DNA of 64,000 bases from JADGQM01 sp964441945 (GTDB lineage: Bacteria; Desulfobacterota; Syntrophobacteria; Syntrophobacterales; Syntrophobacteraceae). Each line of letters opens with the position of its first letter. Position 1 is the first letter of the stretch. Shown piece by piece: positions 27,690 to 37,008 of the stretch. Both the position numbers and the translations under genes were made by a program. The stretch lies in contig CAYTWB010000006.1 in the NCBI GenBank assembly GCA_964441945.1, positions 1 through 64,000 of the forward strand, given 5' to 3'. The notes beneath the pieces are model-generated. The model worked only from the letters and a program-made list of their open reading frames with translations, did no database searches and had not been told where the DNA came from.

Positions 27690-29633
27690 TTAACTCACAT
27701 AGGTTCTCAGGCGAGCGATTTCTTCCTCGAGAGGAGTGTTGCTTCGCAATTCCTTGCACCGCGTCACGAGTTTGTCGAGGTCATCCGTGCCATAGCTGTA
27801 GTGATCGTCGGGGGTAGTGATAAAACTCATGTCGTTGCATGCTCTGATTGCGAGCAGGGTTTGGAACTGATACATGCTTAGATTGACATTGCTCTTGAAG
27901 CTGCGAAAGGTTGTTTCCAGGGATGAAAGATTGAGGGTATCAGATCCCCCTCCCGGGGCCTGTTGCTTCATATTCTGGTAGGCATATCGAATAACGGTCT
28001 CCACGGATCTTCCGCTGTGTTCTGCCAGGTATCGGTAGTTGTCTTCATTGTCCAGGAATTTCTTTACCAGCCAAGGTTCCCCACTCACTTCAAGCTGATG
28101 CAAGATGCTCGTGATCACCGAGTGCCATTCCTCTCGGGAGCCGGGGAGAAGAACAGGAATGATCCTGTCGAAACGACTGATAAGGGCGTCATCCAGAAGA
28201 TCGGCCCGGTTGGTGGCGGCAATCCAGATCACCTTGCCCCGGTTTTCGTTGTTCCCCATGAACTCGAGAATCTGCTGGAAGATCCTCCCACTCACGCCGC
28301 TGTCTCCCGCCGTGGTTGAGCGTGCGCCAAGCGCTTGATCGATTTCGTCCACGAAGACAATCACCGGCGCCATCATGCTCAACAGGTTCAGCACCATGCT
28401 CAGGTTCTTCTCCGATTCCCCAACCCACATGCTTCGTATATTCCCCATGCGAACGAGGTTCAAACCGGTTTCCTTGGCAAGTGCCCTGGCCAGCACTGTT
28501 TTTCCCGTTCCGGGCGGCCCCACCAGAAGAACGCCCTTCGGTATGGTCTTTCTGATGCCCGCGTCACTGGTCTGGATTGCTCCGGCAATCCTCCTGAAGT
28601 ATTCCTGTGCACCTTCAAGGCCGCCAATGTCATTAAAACTGAGGCTGGCTTGCATCGGTTCAAGGAGACCGGAGCTGACAGATCGGATGACATGATTCTT
28701 TTGATCGGCAAGGTGATTGATGATGCGGGTCCTGGGATCGTCGCCGGCCAGAAAGTATTTTCTGACAGGTTCTGTGCCGCTGGATATTGTCTCGATCATC
28801 CGGCAGTCCACGAGGCGAAATCCCTGGGTGAGTTGCGCAAGCTCAGCCGAAGTGTTTCCATCGCTCGAAAGATACTCTTCCAGCGGCGGTCTGGTGCCGG
28901 CCTCCGCTGGTTGATGCTCTGCGTGCGCTGATTTCAGGTAGTCGAAGTATTCCCTGCGGGACTCAAAATCGGGGAGCGGAATAGTGATACTGCAGGTGCC
29001 GCTTTCCTTGCTCCAGATGTCACGCGCCACATATTCCCGATTGTCTGCAAGCAGTACGGCAACGTGCCCGAGATCGGCGATTTCCATGCTGGTCCCCCAG
29101 TTCCGAATCATTTCAATGCAGAATCGTGTTTCGGGGTCACCATACTGGTTCCCACCGCCAATATCAGGCGTGATTCTCTGAATATTGTCGATGATAACGG
29201 CAACCCTATCGGGCGAAGGTCGGTCTTTTGCTCGCCATTCTGTTTTCAGTGCCCGATCGAGCACATACAGGTCGGATCGAGGCTGGGAAGAGGGTATCTG
29301 TCCAATTTGTCTCACCCTTCTCTCAAAGTCGTCCTGAGAATCGATTTCCTCCACCCGATTGAGGAAAGGAAGCCAGCCGCTTTCGTCCGTCAGCTCCAGA
29401 AAGAAGAGAAGACCGGTGCTGGCGGAATAGTACACGATCCTGTTGACTTTTAGAGCCCTTCTCAATGTTTCCAGCAGTATCCGCCTCACAGGCAACAGCT
29501 GCGCCCCTTCCTGCTGCTCAAGAGGCATGAAATCAATATCGCTCGTGTTTCCATCAATCAAGAACTGATGATAATTGCCCGCCGTAAAGTGAAAGAAGAT
29601 GTCTCTTGCCCAGGATGGTGCTTGTTTGCTCAT
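27690..29633 (-). CDS. AAA+ ATPase (CDC48/FtsH-like core)
   Basis: This protein of about 647 aa has an unknown N-terminal half and a single AAA module. The module shows Walker A GPPGTGKT near residue 372, Walker B VIVFVDEIDQALGAR near 426, and sensor/arginine-finger segments AATNRADLLDDALISRFDR. The arrangement is of the classic AAA (CDC48/FtsH/katanin) clade rather than MoxR. It likely remodels or extracts a protein partner using ATP. I chose the ATG at 29633, four bases after the upstream stop. Its neighbours are a CDC48-N-like coiled-coil protein and a membrane coiled-coil protein, both plausible partners. Confidence 0.9.
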   Translation of the reverse strand: MSKQAPSWARDIFFHFTAGNYHQFLIDGNTSDIDFMPLEQQEGAQLLPVRRILLETLRRALKVNRIVYYSASTGLLFFLELTDESGWLPFLNRVEEIDSQDDFERRVRQIGQIPSSQPRSDLYVLDRALKTEWRAKDRPSPDRVAVIIDNIQRITPDIGGGNQYGDPETRFCIEMIRNWGTSMEIADLGHVAVLLADNREYVARDIWSKESGTCSITIPLPDFESRREYFDYLKSAHAEHQPAEAGTRPPLEEYLSSDGNTSAELAQLTQGFRLVDCRMIETISSGTEPVRKYFLAGDDPRTRIINHLADQKNHVIRSVSSGLLEPMQASLSFNDIGGLEGAQEYFRRIAGAIQTSDAGIRKTIPKGVLLVGPPGTGKTVLARALAKETGLNLVRMGNIRSMWVGESEKNLSMVLNLLSMMAPVIVFVDEIDQALGARSTTAGDSGVSGRIFQQILEFMGNNENRGKVIWIAATNRADLLDDALISRFDRIIPVLLPGSREEWHSVITSILHQLEVSGEPWLVKKFLDNEDNYRYLAEHSGRSVETVIRYAYQNMKQQAPGGGSDTLNLSSLETTFRSFKSNVNLSMYQFQTLLAIRACNDMSFITTPDDHYSYGTDDLDKLVTRCKELRSNTPLEEEIARLRTYVS

Positions 29634-29637
29634 CGTC

Positions 29638-31035
29638 TCAGTTCCCCTCACGTATTCTCTCCGGTTCAGGAGCTCCCTTTGTCAGCATCCGCTTGTAGTC
29701 CTCGATCACTCTGCTGGGGTTGGTATCGGGCGGCCACTGGATTACCGTGCCGTCGATGCATACCTCGATGTCCGAAATCAAGCTAATCTGCCCCACGGGC
29801 GTCCCTTGCTGTTTCAGTTCATGCTGAAGCCTGGAAAGGGCTGCCTCTGTCAAACGGTTGTCTGCGTGGGTAATCTCCAGTTCGAATCCCAGGCACTCCA
29901 GCTCATGAAAAACTGCCCGGCCTTCCTTTTCACGCTCTGCAGGACTGAGGTAGCCGGTCGGTTCGATATCCATGCGAAATACAGGGCCAGATTCATCTGG
30001 GACCGTATGACGCAGGCAGCGGAAAGAGACAGCTTTGGTCCCGTCCGCACTCTTTCTCCCCGTGATCTTCCAATAGATGCCTTCCTCCTCTTCAGTAATC
30101 CGATCATAGCCCTTTGCGTTCAATGCCTGCTTCAACAGGTTGATGTGCTCGTCAAACCGCATTTTCTCAACCGCCCGGTTTCCCAGTTCAATCTGCTCCT
30201 CCAAGATCGCCTTGAGCTCTTCTACATCCCTCTCACCGGCATGGCCCGTCTCAGCCATCGATCTCTTCCTCTCATAGCAGGAACGGAACCGCTCTCGTTC
30301 TTGCTCGGGCAACATTTGAAAGGCAAAAGATGCCTTCCAGCGAATATACAGCTTGGCCAGAGAGTTCAGCATGCCTGCATTTTCCCGGAGTCTCTCTTCA
30401 ATTTTGTGAAGTCGAGTGATCCTCTTTTTGAAAACCGCCTCGTTTTCCCTTACCCCTTCCAGATTCCCGAGTTCAGCAGCCGCTTCAGGGTATACGGTCT
30501 GGATTGTTCTGCAGAGCGCCTCAATTTCTTGCCGATATTTGTCAAAGTCGGGGGTCCCGGCGGAACGCTTTTTTCGCTTTTCAGCCGACTTTTTCCGGAT
30601 TTCCTCAATCTTTTGCTCCATGTACTCGCTCGAGTTGTGTCGGAGCACTCTTTCGACCTCTTTATTTTTCCTCCGCTCTTTCACATCTTCAAGGGTTTTC
30701 AGGAATTCGGCTTGGGGCGCCCCACGGACCCCGGCAATTGGGTCCTCCTCTTTCACGATTTCTTCGTACAACTGCTCTCTTTCTTCTGGACGAGCCCGGG
30801 TGAGCCGCTCAATCTGCTCCTGGTGCTTGCGTATCTCCTCTTCAGCCAGTTTCTCAATCTCATCGTCTATCTTCCCATACACCTCTCGCCCAAGCCTCAC
30901 GACACCCTTCGCAACAACGCCCAGGGCGAGCAGACCGGTACCGGCCAAAAGCGCGGCACCGGCAACGGCAGTCGCCATCATCACGACAGGCACCGCAGGT
31001 GCTACGGCAACTGGGGCCACTTTTGCTCCACTCAT
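29638..31035 (-). CDS. Membrane-anchored coiled-coil protein
   Basis: This 465-aa protein begins with a glycine/alanine-rich hydrophobic segment (about residues 8-45) that could form one long helix or a tight membrane hairpin. A very long charged coiled coil follows (about 50-300; runs rich in E, K, R). A small mixed domain with HTVPDESGPVFRMDIEP ends the protein. I do not recognise the C-terminal domain. The architecture suggests a membrane tether or stalk. The ATG at 31035 has AAGGAGG upstream. It lies between the SUKH immunity gene and the AAA ATPase gene, and its stop is four bases before the ATPase start. Confidence 0.6.
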   Translation of the reverse strand: MSGAKVAPVAVAPAVPVVMMATAVAGAALLAGTGLLALGVVAKGVVRLGREVYGKIDDEIEKLAEEEIRKHQEQIERLTRARPEEREQLYEEIVKEEDPIAGVRGAPQAEFLKTLEDVKERRKNKEVERVLRHNSSEYMEQKIEEIRKKSAEKRKKRSAGTPDFDKYRQEIEALCRTIQTVYPEAAAELGNLEGVRENEAVFKKRITRLHKIEERLRENAGMLNSLAKLYIRWKASFAFQMLPEQERERFRSCYERKRSMAETGHAGERDVEELKAILEEQIELGNRAVEKMRFDEHINLLKQALNAKGYDRITEEEEGIYWKITGRKSADGTKAVSFRCLRHTVPDESGPVFRMDIEPTGYLSPAEREKEGRAVFHELECLGFELEITHADNRLTEAALSRLQHELKQQGTPVGQISLISDIEVCIDGTVIQWPPDTNPSRVIEDYKRMLTKGAPEPERIREGN

Positions 31036-31072
31036 GAAATTATCCTCCTTCCAATATCGATCTGTGCCTCAA

Positions 31073-31486
31073 TTACCGTGAGAATCGGTCCAAGAGATAC
31101 GACTCCAGGTCTTCGCCCAGCTCTCCAAGCGGGCCTCCGTCATACGGAGCCGCCCACTCGAGGACCTCACCGTTTGTGGTGCAGATCGCAAAATGCCCGT
31201 CGCCCAGGTCTTCAACGGCAACCGCATTGTTCGGAAAGCCCTGTTCATTTCTCAGCTGCAGGGTCCTTTTGACGGCACTGAGATGTGAACGGGCAGGGAC
31301 CCCTACCCCGAAAATCTCAAAATGCTTGAATGAAAGAGCGCCGTAATTTCTCCAGAGGTCTCTCAACTGCCTTGGTATCGATAGGGAGAGCTGCTGCTCT
31401 GCTTCTCGTATGGACTCCTCCCCGACCGGTCCGATCAAATGGAATCTATCCCTGTTCCTTTCTATGAACCTCTCAATTCTTTCCAT
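31073..31486 (-). CDS. SUKH (SMI1/KNR4) immunity protein
   Basis: This 137-aa protein fits the SUKH superfamily in length and pattern: EESIREAEQQLSLSIPRQLRDLW at the start, an NYGAL segment, then GDGHFAICTTNGEVLEW. SUKH proteins are the commonest immunity partners of polymorphic nuclease toxins. The start overlaps the end of the LHH nuclease toxin gene by 14 bases, so the two are translated together, which supports a toxin-immunity pair. The protein is presumably cytoplasmic and binds the nuclease domain. Good confidence in family, moderate in the specific partner. Confidence 0.85.
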   Translation of the reverse strand: MERIERFIERNRDRFHLIGPVGEESIREAEQQLSLSIPRQLRDLWRNYGALSFKHFEIFGVGVPARSHLSAVKRTLQLRNEQGFPNNAVAVEDLGDGHFAICTTNGEVLEWAAPYDGGPLGELGEDLESYLLDRFSR

Positions 31487-32711
31487 GTTGGTTCCTCGCT
31501 ATCTCATCCGCCCGCTGTTTCCAATGTTCAGCCCTTTCCGATTCAAAGGCTGATCGGTCAATGTGGCTCTCCTGATGGACATGCAGCTTGGTGAAATTCT
31601 CGGCCCCTCTGTGTTCCTCGAATCTCAGTTCAGCAAGCGGGGAATCCTGCTCCTGACCGATGTGGTGCAGCTCGTAAGTGTCCCCGTTTTTGTCCAGCGG
31701 TGCAAGACCCTCCTTCATCCGTTCGATGTTGGTTCTACCGAAATCGTCCACTATGTCCGGTTCGATATCATCCCGAGTGAGGGCGGGCCGGCTGTTCACC
31801 GTTGTTTCTTTTAGCCCGATCTCCCGGTATATCCTTGCTTCTTCCGGGTTCCTTATGCGTGATTCGATGGCCTCGCCGAACCGGACTGCATCGCTGGTCT
31901 TTCCAGGGAATGCGGTAAACTCATGAGAATCGAAGACGTGGGTCTTCATGAAGTCATATTTCTCGGGACTGGTCCTTTTGAGGCTTTCCGGTTCGAATCG
32001 GTAGGCCCGGTAGCTCTCTGCGAAATCGCGATCGGCGCTTGCCTGCGCCAGATCACTCACGCATCGCTCCCTTGGCCTGTTCCCGCTGAGCGTTTCCCAG
32101 TCTCGCCGGGCTTCACCGGAAAGATTGACATCATAAACCCGATGACCCACTTCGCGGGCTATAGCGCTCTTAAAGCCCTCGGCGCCTGCTTTCCCGTCAA
32201 GGTTGTCCGGGTTGATAACAATATCCTTGTGAATAAGGTCTGCGCCTTGCGCGACTTCCTGCTTCTGCAGCTGCCCGGATCCTGGCCGCTCCGGGTTTGT
32301 TTCGTGTGAATCGGAATACTTGATGCTGTCCATGGTAATATTGTTGGCGTGGTGTTCAGGAAAGGAGCCTTTGACAAAACCCTTCACTTCCTCATCGGTC
32401 ATGACTCCCGATTTGTCGAAGCCTTCGACCCTAGGGAGTCCCAATAGCCTGGAACGGTCTATCTTTTGCCTGAACTCGGCTTCCATTCTCTGGTTCTCGC
32501 TGAGTTCTCGATACTTGGGTGCCTCCTGGTACCTTCTCAATTCTTGAGGCCGATAATCACCTCGCCGCATTGCAGACTTTTCAGCGGCACGCTTTCCGGA
32601 ACCGTCTCGGGATGCGTCGGATGCCACACGGGAACCATCGGCTCGATCAGTGGATGCACCGGCAGCATTGCCGGACTTGCTCGATGTGCTTTCAGGTGCG
32701 TCATGCTCCAT
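31473..32711 (-). CDS. Toxin: degenerate zincin plus LHH nuclease
   Basis: This 412-aa protein has a disordered, serine/charge-rich start (1-60). A middle domain resembles zincin-type toxin domains (AREVGHRVYD followed by DFAESYRAY), in which the expected HExxH reads RExxH. The C-terminal nuclease domain carries the LHH motif (YELHHIGQ, EEHRGAENFTKLHVHQ) of the HNH/ENDO VII superfamily. No secretion signal is visible. It sits directly upstream of an overlapping SUKH immunity gene. The changed histidine implies that the middle domain is no longer a metalloprotease, leaving the nuclease as the likely active part. The toxin target, DNA or RNA, is not predictable. Confidence 0.8.
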   Translation of the reverse strand: MEHDAPESTSSKSGNAAGASTDRADGSRVASDASRDGSGKRAAEKSAMRRGDYRPQELRRYQEAPKYRELSENQRMEAEFRQKIDRSRLLGLPRVEGFDKSGVMTDEEVKGFVKGSFPEHHANNITMDSIKYSDSHETNPERPGSGQLQKQEVAQGADLIHKDIVINPDNLDGKAGAEGFKSAIAREVGHRVYDVNLSGEARRDWETLSGNRPRERCVSDLAQASADRDFAESYRAYRFEPESLKRTSPEKYDFMKTHVFDSHEFTAFPGKTSDAVRFGEAIESRIRNPEEARIYREIGLKETTVNSRPALTRDDIEPDIVDDFGRTNIERMKEGLAPLDKNGDTYELHHIGQEQDSPLAELRFEEHRGAENFTKLHVHQESHIDRSAFESERAEHWKQRADEIARNQHGKN

Positions 32712-32714
32712 GGT

Positions 32715-35702
32715 TTAATCAATTCCTTCCAAAGCTCTTTCATATTCTTTGAGGACTTTTGACTGCAGCGGTAAGGCAAACCGATGCTCATTGATCTTAT
32801 GTATCAGATAGCAGGTAGCCAGACCGGCACGCGAGGCTGACTGATCCTCCGGAAGGTAGTCGCGAAGGAAATCGATGATCAGTGTCACCAGATTCAGGAA
32901 GAACGGAATCCCATGTTCTCGTGACTCCAGCAGGGCTGTAACCTCATTGTGGACCCGAGCTTCTCCAGCCAGGACGCTCACCTCATACCCAAAGCGGCAT
33001 GGGTTGTGGCAGTAGATCTCACAGGCTTTGTATTTTCTCCCGGATTCCGCCTCTGCCACACGACAGTGCAGCCCAATGATTCGGCCGAAGCTGCCACCCG
33101 CAATAGCGTTATGCGCCTTAGAGGTCAGTTCTTCCATGACGGCGAAAGGCCAGCCGAAGTGGGCTGCTCTGGCTCGTATGTACTCCTGGGTCAAGTCCGC
33201 GGCCAGGCAGTGGAGCAGGGAGAGGGGCGCGTGGACAATAGATTGCAGGTGCTCCAAGCTCCTGGTCCTTTCGGGATCAATGAGATAGGGAAGAAAGCAC
33301 CGGAGTGCCAGGTCCCTGGCGTTCCCATTGGCGGTCAGTTGCTCGACTGCTTTCCTGGTATTTTCACAGTCAGGTTTTCCAAGAAGCGCACAATGCCTGC
33401 ATGCAGACGACCTTAAGAGAAGCTCTTGATGACGGCTGTAGAAGCGCCGGTGCATCTCTTTGTGGACGCGGTCATTTCCGATAACAACCAGCTTATCCCC
33501 CGCCTGCCATGGGAGTACTCTGATCGCAAGCGCTCGATCCATGCCCTCACTGAAACAGATGGCCCGACCAGCAGATAGACTCACAGCATGCCTTTTTTGG
33601 GCCTGGTCGAGATTCATGGTATCACCCATGAGGTCCCTGTCCTCCCGGGCAACGAGTCGGTGCATAAGCTTGAGAGAGGTATTCTTGACCACGTCCTGCG
33701 CCAGCTTGGAAGGAATCTGCTCGGCCACCAGCACTCCTTCGCCATAGGCCCTGATCTCGGCAAGCAGGTTGCTGAAGGTCTCCACGGCCTTTCCCTTGAC
33801 ATTGCTCTGGTCCTCGCTGGTTTTTTCCGTAGGGACGTTTTTCAGCAATCGGTGGGCCTCCTCGATGACTGTGAGATGTTTGAGCCCAGGGCTTCTGTCA
33901 TTGCGGCGCGTGTATTGAGATTCGTAGTATTCCCCGATTGCAGTGATGATCAGCCCCATCATGAAGGTCTTCTCCTCGTCGTTTCCGATATACTTGAGCT
34001 CCAGGACCGTCGGTCTGGCCATGATCTCCGAAAAAGGCAACGTGAAAGCGGTGTTGAGCATCAGTCCCTTGCCGCCCAGGCACAGATTCCTGATCCGCGT
34101 CTTGAGGGCTGCCTTGATGTCCATGGATGTGCGATCTTGATATCCGAGGTCCTGCACAACATCGTCAATCTTGTAGTAGAGATCCTCCAGGGTAGGGAAA
34201 GACAACTCATGTCTGCCTCGAGAATTACTCGAAGTCACCAGGTTCCAGCCCTTGTCTTCGTATATGCGATACAGACAATCCTCCAGCACATAGGGCATGG
34301 GCGCATACATCACGAAGCTGGCATTGAAAACAGCCTTGAGATAGTCGACATGCGTCTGGAGCGAAACCCCTTCGGGAAAGGCAAACGGATTGAAACGGAA
34401 TGGCGAGGATTGGCCCGGACGTTCTTCGCCAAGAGTAAAAACAAGAAGTGAATCAATCTTCTCGATCAAATTTCTGTATTCAGACTTTGCCGGCTCGATT
34501 ACAAGAAAGGGGACTTTGCCGGAACTGTAGAGCTTTACCAGGAGATTGAGTACGGTGTTTGTCTTTCCGCTTCCCGTAACACCGGCAACGAGCGCGTGTT
34601 TTGTCAGGTCGTCAACCGGTATCGAGACTTCCTTGTTCAGTACCCTCCCATTGGTGATGATTCGACCGATTTCAATGGATTGCCGTCCGTCATTCTTGAA
34701 ATCTACATCGAAGGGTGTGACTTCGTGGATGCGAAATCCCGGATACTCCTTGACGGGAAAAGAAACGAAAGACTGGAGTTCCCTGGAATGGTAGCCGTTG
34801 ACAAAGGACGGCAGTCCACTGCTCTTGCTGCAGAGGTGGCAGCGCAGAGGCTCCGGGGCCGATTTCTCACCCGAGTAGATTGAAGTCAGCAATGCCGCAC
34901 CTCGACGAGCCGTGTCAGGCTGATTCGCTATGAGGTAAATTCCCGTCTGCCACATGCCCTGTTGCTTGCCGTATTTGAGACGGTTTAGCGATTTTTCAAG
35001 GAGCTCCACATAATAAGATGCCATGCGGTGCGATTGCTGAATATCCCTGAGAAGAAACGATTCCTTGATATCTTTGATTTCTGCGGCACAGGACTCGAAC
35101 CATGAGCTGGTCAGGTTCCTTCTCAGGGGAAATGACTGAACGAGATATGTCCAATCGTCTCCCAAAAGGCCTGAAATAAGCCGATCCAATCCGGAACCGG
35201 CACCCTCGGTTCGCTGCCCCATATCAGGCCGCTGTTTTGGCTGGGGATCCGACGGGATTCCCGTTACGGCGGCACAGTGTTGTGCAGCCTGCAAATTCAA
35301 GGCACGAACCTCATTATTGATCTCGAAGAGCTCGCTGCCAAGATTCCCCTCAAGGAGTGCAGCGAGGGAGGACGCTGTGGCTTTGGCGGTCCCGAGGAAA
35401 ATCCTCACCTGTTCGTTGCTGCAGTTAATAGCATAAACCAGTGGAAGCCCGAGGTTGTACATGGCAGCAAAGAACCCCGAATCCATCTGCCTGGGTAATA
35501 TTTTTTCCCCCGTGGCATCGAAGGAAGCCTGTATCCCAAGGACTCGGAAAAACTGGAGGCCTTCGATCATCGAGGCCAGGTTTTCCGGAAATCGCAGAGT
35601 TGCCTGCTCGAGGTAAACCTTCTCGATGAGTCCTGCCTTCTGAAAGATCTCCGCCCTGGGTGTCAGATCAGGAAAGATATTGTGTTCTACGCTGATTGCC
35701 AA
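32715..35702 (-). CDS. HerA/FtsK-like ATPase (DUF87 type)
   Basis: This 995-aa protein has a P-loop ATPase core with Walker A GVTGSGKT near residue 371 and Walker B HLTVIEEAHRLL near 610. The VIEPAKSEYRNL segment between them is typical of HerA/DUF87 ATPases, which form hexameric motors that move DNA or polypeptides. The N-terminal 340 residues are a family-specific sensor or assembly region. The C-terminus carries two cysteine clusters (CRHC...C and CEIYCHNPC) that may bind zinc. The first ATG is far inside, so I accept a TTG at 35702, preceded by GAGGG at good spacing. It is downstream of a zinc-ribbon membrane protein. Confidence 0.85.
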   Translation of the reverse strand: MAISVEHNIFPDLTPRAEIFQKAGLIEKVYLEQATLRFPENLASMIEGLQFFRVLGIQASFDATGEKILPRQMDSGFFAAMYNLGLPLVYAINCSNEQVRIFLGTAKATASSLAALLEGNLGSELFEINNEVRALNLQAAQHCAAVTGIPSDPQPKQRPDMGQRTEGAGSGLDRLISGLLGDDWTYLVQSFPLRRNLTSSWFESCAAEIKDIKESFLLRDIQQSHRMASYYVELLEKSLNRLKYGKQQGMWQTGIYLIANQPDTARRGAALLTSIYSGEKSAPEPLRCHLCSKSSGLPSFVNGYHSRELQSFVSFPVKEYPGFRIHEVTPFDVDFKNDGRQSIEIGRIITNGRVLNKEVSIPVDDLTKHALVAGVTGSGKTNTVLNLLVKLYSSGKVPFLVIEPAKSEYRNLIEKIDSLLVFTLGEERPGQSSPFRFNPFAFPEGVSLQTHVDYLKAVFNASFVMYAPMPYVLEDCLYRIYEDKGWNLVTSSNSRGRHELSFPTLEDLYYKIDDVVQDLGYQDRTSMDIKAALKTRIRNLCLGGKGLMLNTAFTLPFSEIMARPTVLELKYIGNDEEKTFMMGLIITAIGEYYESQYTRRNDRSPGLKHLTVIEEAHRLLKNVPTEKTSEDQSNVKGKAVETFSNLLAEIRAYGEGVLVAEQIPSKLAQDVVKNTSLKLMHRLVAREDRDLMGDTMNLDQAQKRHAVSLSAGRAICFSEGMDRALAIRVLPWQAGDKLVVIGNDRVHKEMHRRFYSRHQELLLRSSACRHCALLGKPDCENTRKAVEQLTANGNARDLALRCFLPYLIDPERTRSLEHLQSIVHAPLSLLHCLAADLTQEYIRARAAHFGWPFAVMEELTSKAHNAIAGGSFGRIIGLHCRVAEAESGRKYKACEIYCHNPCRFGYEVSVLAGEARVHNEVTALLESREHGIPFFLNLVTLIIDFLRDYLPEDQSASRAGLATCYLIHKINEHRFALPLQSKVLKEYERALEGID

Positions 35703-35735
35703 TTTGTCAAACCCTCTTCATCGCTCCGGCACGGA

Positions 35736-36611
35736 TCAGGCTGCTCCTGGGGTAGTCTGCAGTGCTAGGTGAAAGAAATCTCGCATATTGTTGTATAGGA
35801 GTGTAATCTGATCAAAATTCATGCTGATGCTTATTCCTAAGCCGGCATATAACACCAGCATGGCAAAAAAAGGGTACTTCCATGGATCGCGATATCGTGA
35901 GGAAATAGCAGCTTGTGTTGTCAAGTCGGTGCCGTCGCGGACAATAAATATGTTCCTGTTCCATCTACCATTGAACCGGACGTGGTGTCCGACCTGCAGA
36001 GCGCCCCCATCTAGAGGTCCCCTCATAAAGAAACTGTAAAGCACATCGTTTCTGTCGGACAGGACACCCGTATATTCAGGGACTGTATCCGTTCTCGATA
36101 TATATCTCAGGACTATCACTTCGAGCAGTTCAATGAGGGCAATCGTCCAGGCAAACGGATTGAAGAGCTGAGAAAGGGTTGGAAAACGCACTATGGCGAA
36201 AGCTATGCAGAGAATTCCCGAGATGATAAAGAGCATGATATATGGTGGCAGGAGCAGCAATGCGATCAATACTCTTCCCATCACTCCGTAGAAGGTGAGG
36301 GGGGGTCTTTCCTCATTCCGTTCCACATTCCTGATTTTGCCTTCCAAGGACTCCTGGCCTATTTGAGAGACAGGTGCGGCTGCCGTTTGGCTGCAGACGT
36401 TTCCCCCGGGGTTGTCGGGTGAGATATGATGGATGAAGGGAGCTTCAGTGGCCAAAGTGGGACCATTCATCTGCTGAGTGGCAGCACGGTTCACAAAACT
36501 CGAGTCCATGCGGGAGGTGTCAAAAGCCGGCGTTATCGAAGCATCACACATCCTGCACCGATTCGCATCGTCGGGATTATCGGCATAACCGCAGTGAGAG
36601 CATCTGGCCAT
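35736..36611 (-). CDS. Zinc-ribbon membrane protein
   Basis: This protein of about 291 aa opens with a four-cysteine zinc ribbon (C4, C7, C19, C22). A low-complexity linker follows, then two long hydrophobic segments (about 110-140 and 155-180), a soluble stretch with VGHHVRFNGRW, and a last membrane helix near 255-275. The ATG at 36611 places the zinc ribbon at the very start and follows GGAG; the longer reading to 36641 adds ten residues without support. Function is unknown. A membrane receptor or assembly factor for the neighbouring ATPase would fit. Confidence 0.6.
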   Translation of the reverse strand: MARCSHCGYADNPDDANRCRMCDASITPAFDTSRMDSSFVNRAATQQMNGPTLATEAPFIHHISPDNPGGNVCSQTAAAPVSQIGQESLEGKIRNVERNEERPPLTFYGVMGRVLIALLLLPPYIMLFIISGILCIAFAIVRFPTLSQLFNPFAWTIALIELLEVIVLRYISRTDTVPEYTGVLSDRNDVLYSFFMRGPLDGGALQVGHHVRFNGRWNRNIFIVRDGTDLTTQAAISSRYRDPWKYPFFAMLVLYAGLGISISMNFDQITLLYNNMRDFFHLALQTTPGAA

Positions 36612-36713
36612 AAACCCATTTCTCCACAAGGGAAGATACATGTCCTAGGGGTAAGCCTCAGGATCATCCTCTAGGAAATCCGAATTGATGTGCGAAAAAA
36701 GACCACGACTTGG

Positions 36714-36980
36714 TCAACTTCTTCTGCCCGGGAAAATGAGATTCAGGATTATGCGCAGCACGATAAGAGCCAGGAAGAAGAAAACCAGATATTCCCACCA
36801 ATGGTGACTCTGGGAGAAAAACTCCGTGGTTTTGCTCCTGGAGATCCCATATACCACAGGTCCAAAGATGAAGAGCAGAATGAGACATGTGAGATATCTA
36901 CCTACCTTATGCAAAGGGATCACCTGCAAGATCACCAGCAATCCGAAGAGCACTATGGTTAGTAGAAACAAAGTCTCCAT
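36714..36980 (-). CDS. Small three-helix membrane protein
   Basis: This 88-aa protein is almost entirely hydrophobic, with three predicted membrane helices (about 4-22, 30-47 and 63-82) and a short basic C-terminus. There is no family I recognise. I prefer the ATG at 36980, which has GAGG seven bases upstream, to the adjacent GTG at 36983. It lies between the anti-sigma-like gene and the zinc-ribbon membrane protein gene. Confidence 0.5.
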   Translation of the reverse strand: METLFLLTIVLFGLLVILQVIPLHKVGRYLTCLILLFIFGPVVYGISRSKTTEFFSQSHHWWEYLVFFFLALIVLRIILNLIFPGRRS

Positions 36981-37008
36981 CACATATCCTCAGCTTCGCC
37001 TGAATATT

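Noticed and set aside
27690..29633. MoxR ATPase, the usual vWA partner
   Set aside because: Walker B and arginine-finger segments match the CDC48/FtsH clade rather than MoxR.
31985..31999. tRNA-like word GGTTCGAATC
   Set aside because: It lies inside the toxin coding sequence, with no cloverleaf arms around it.
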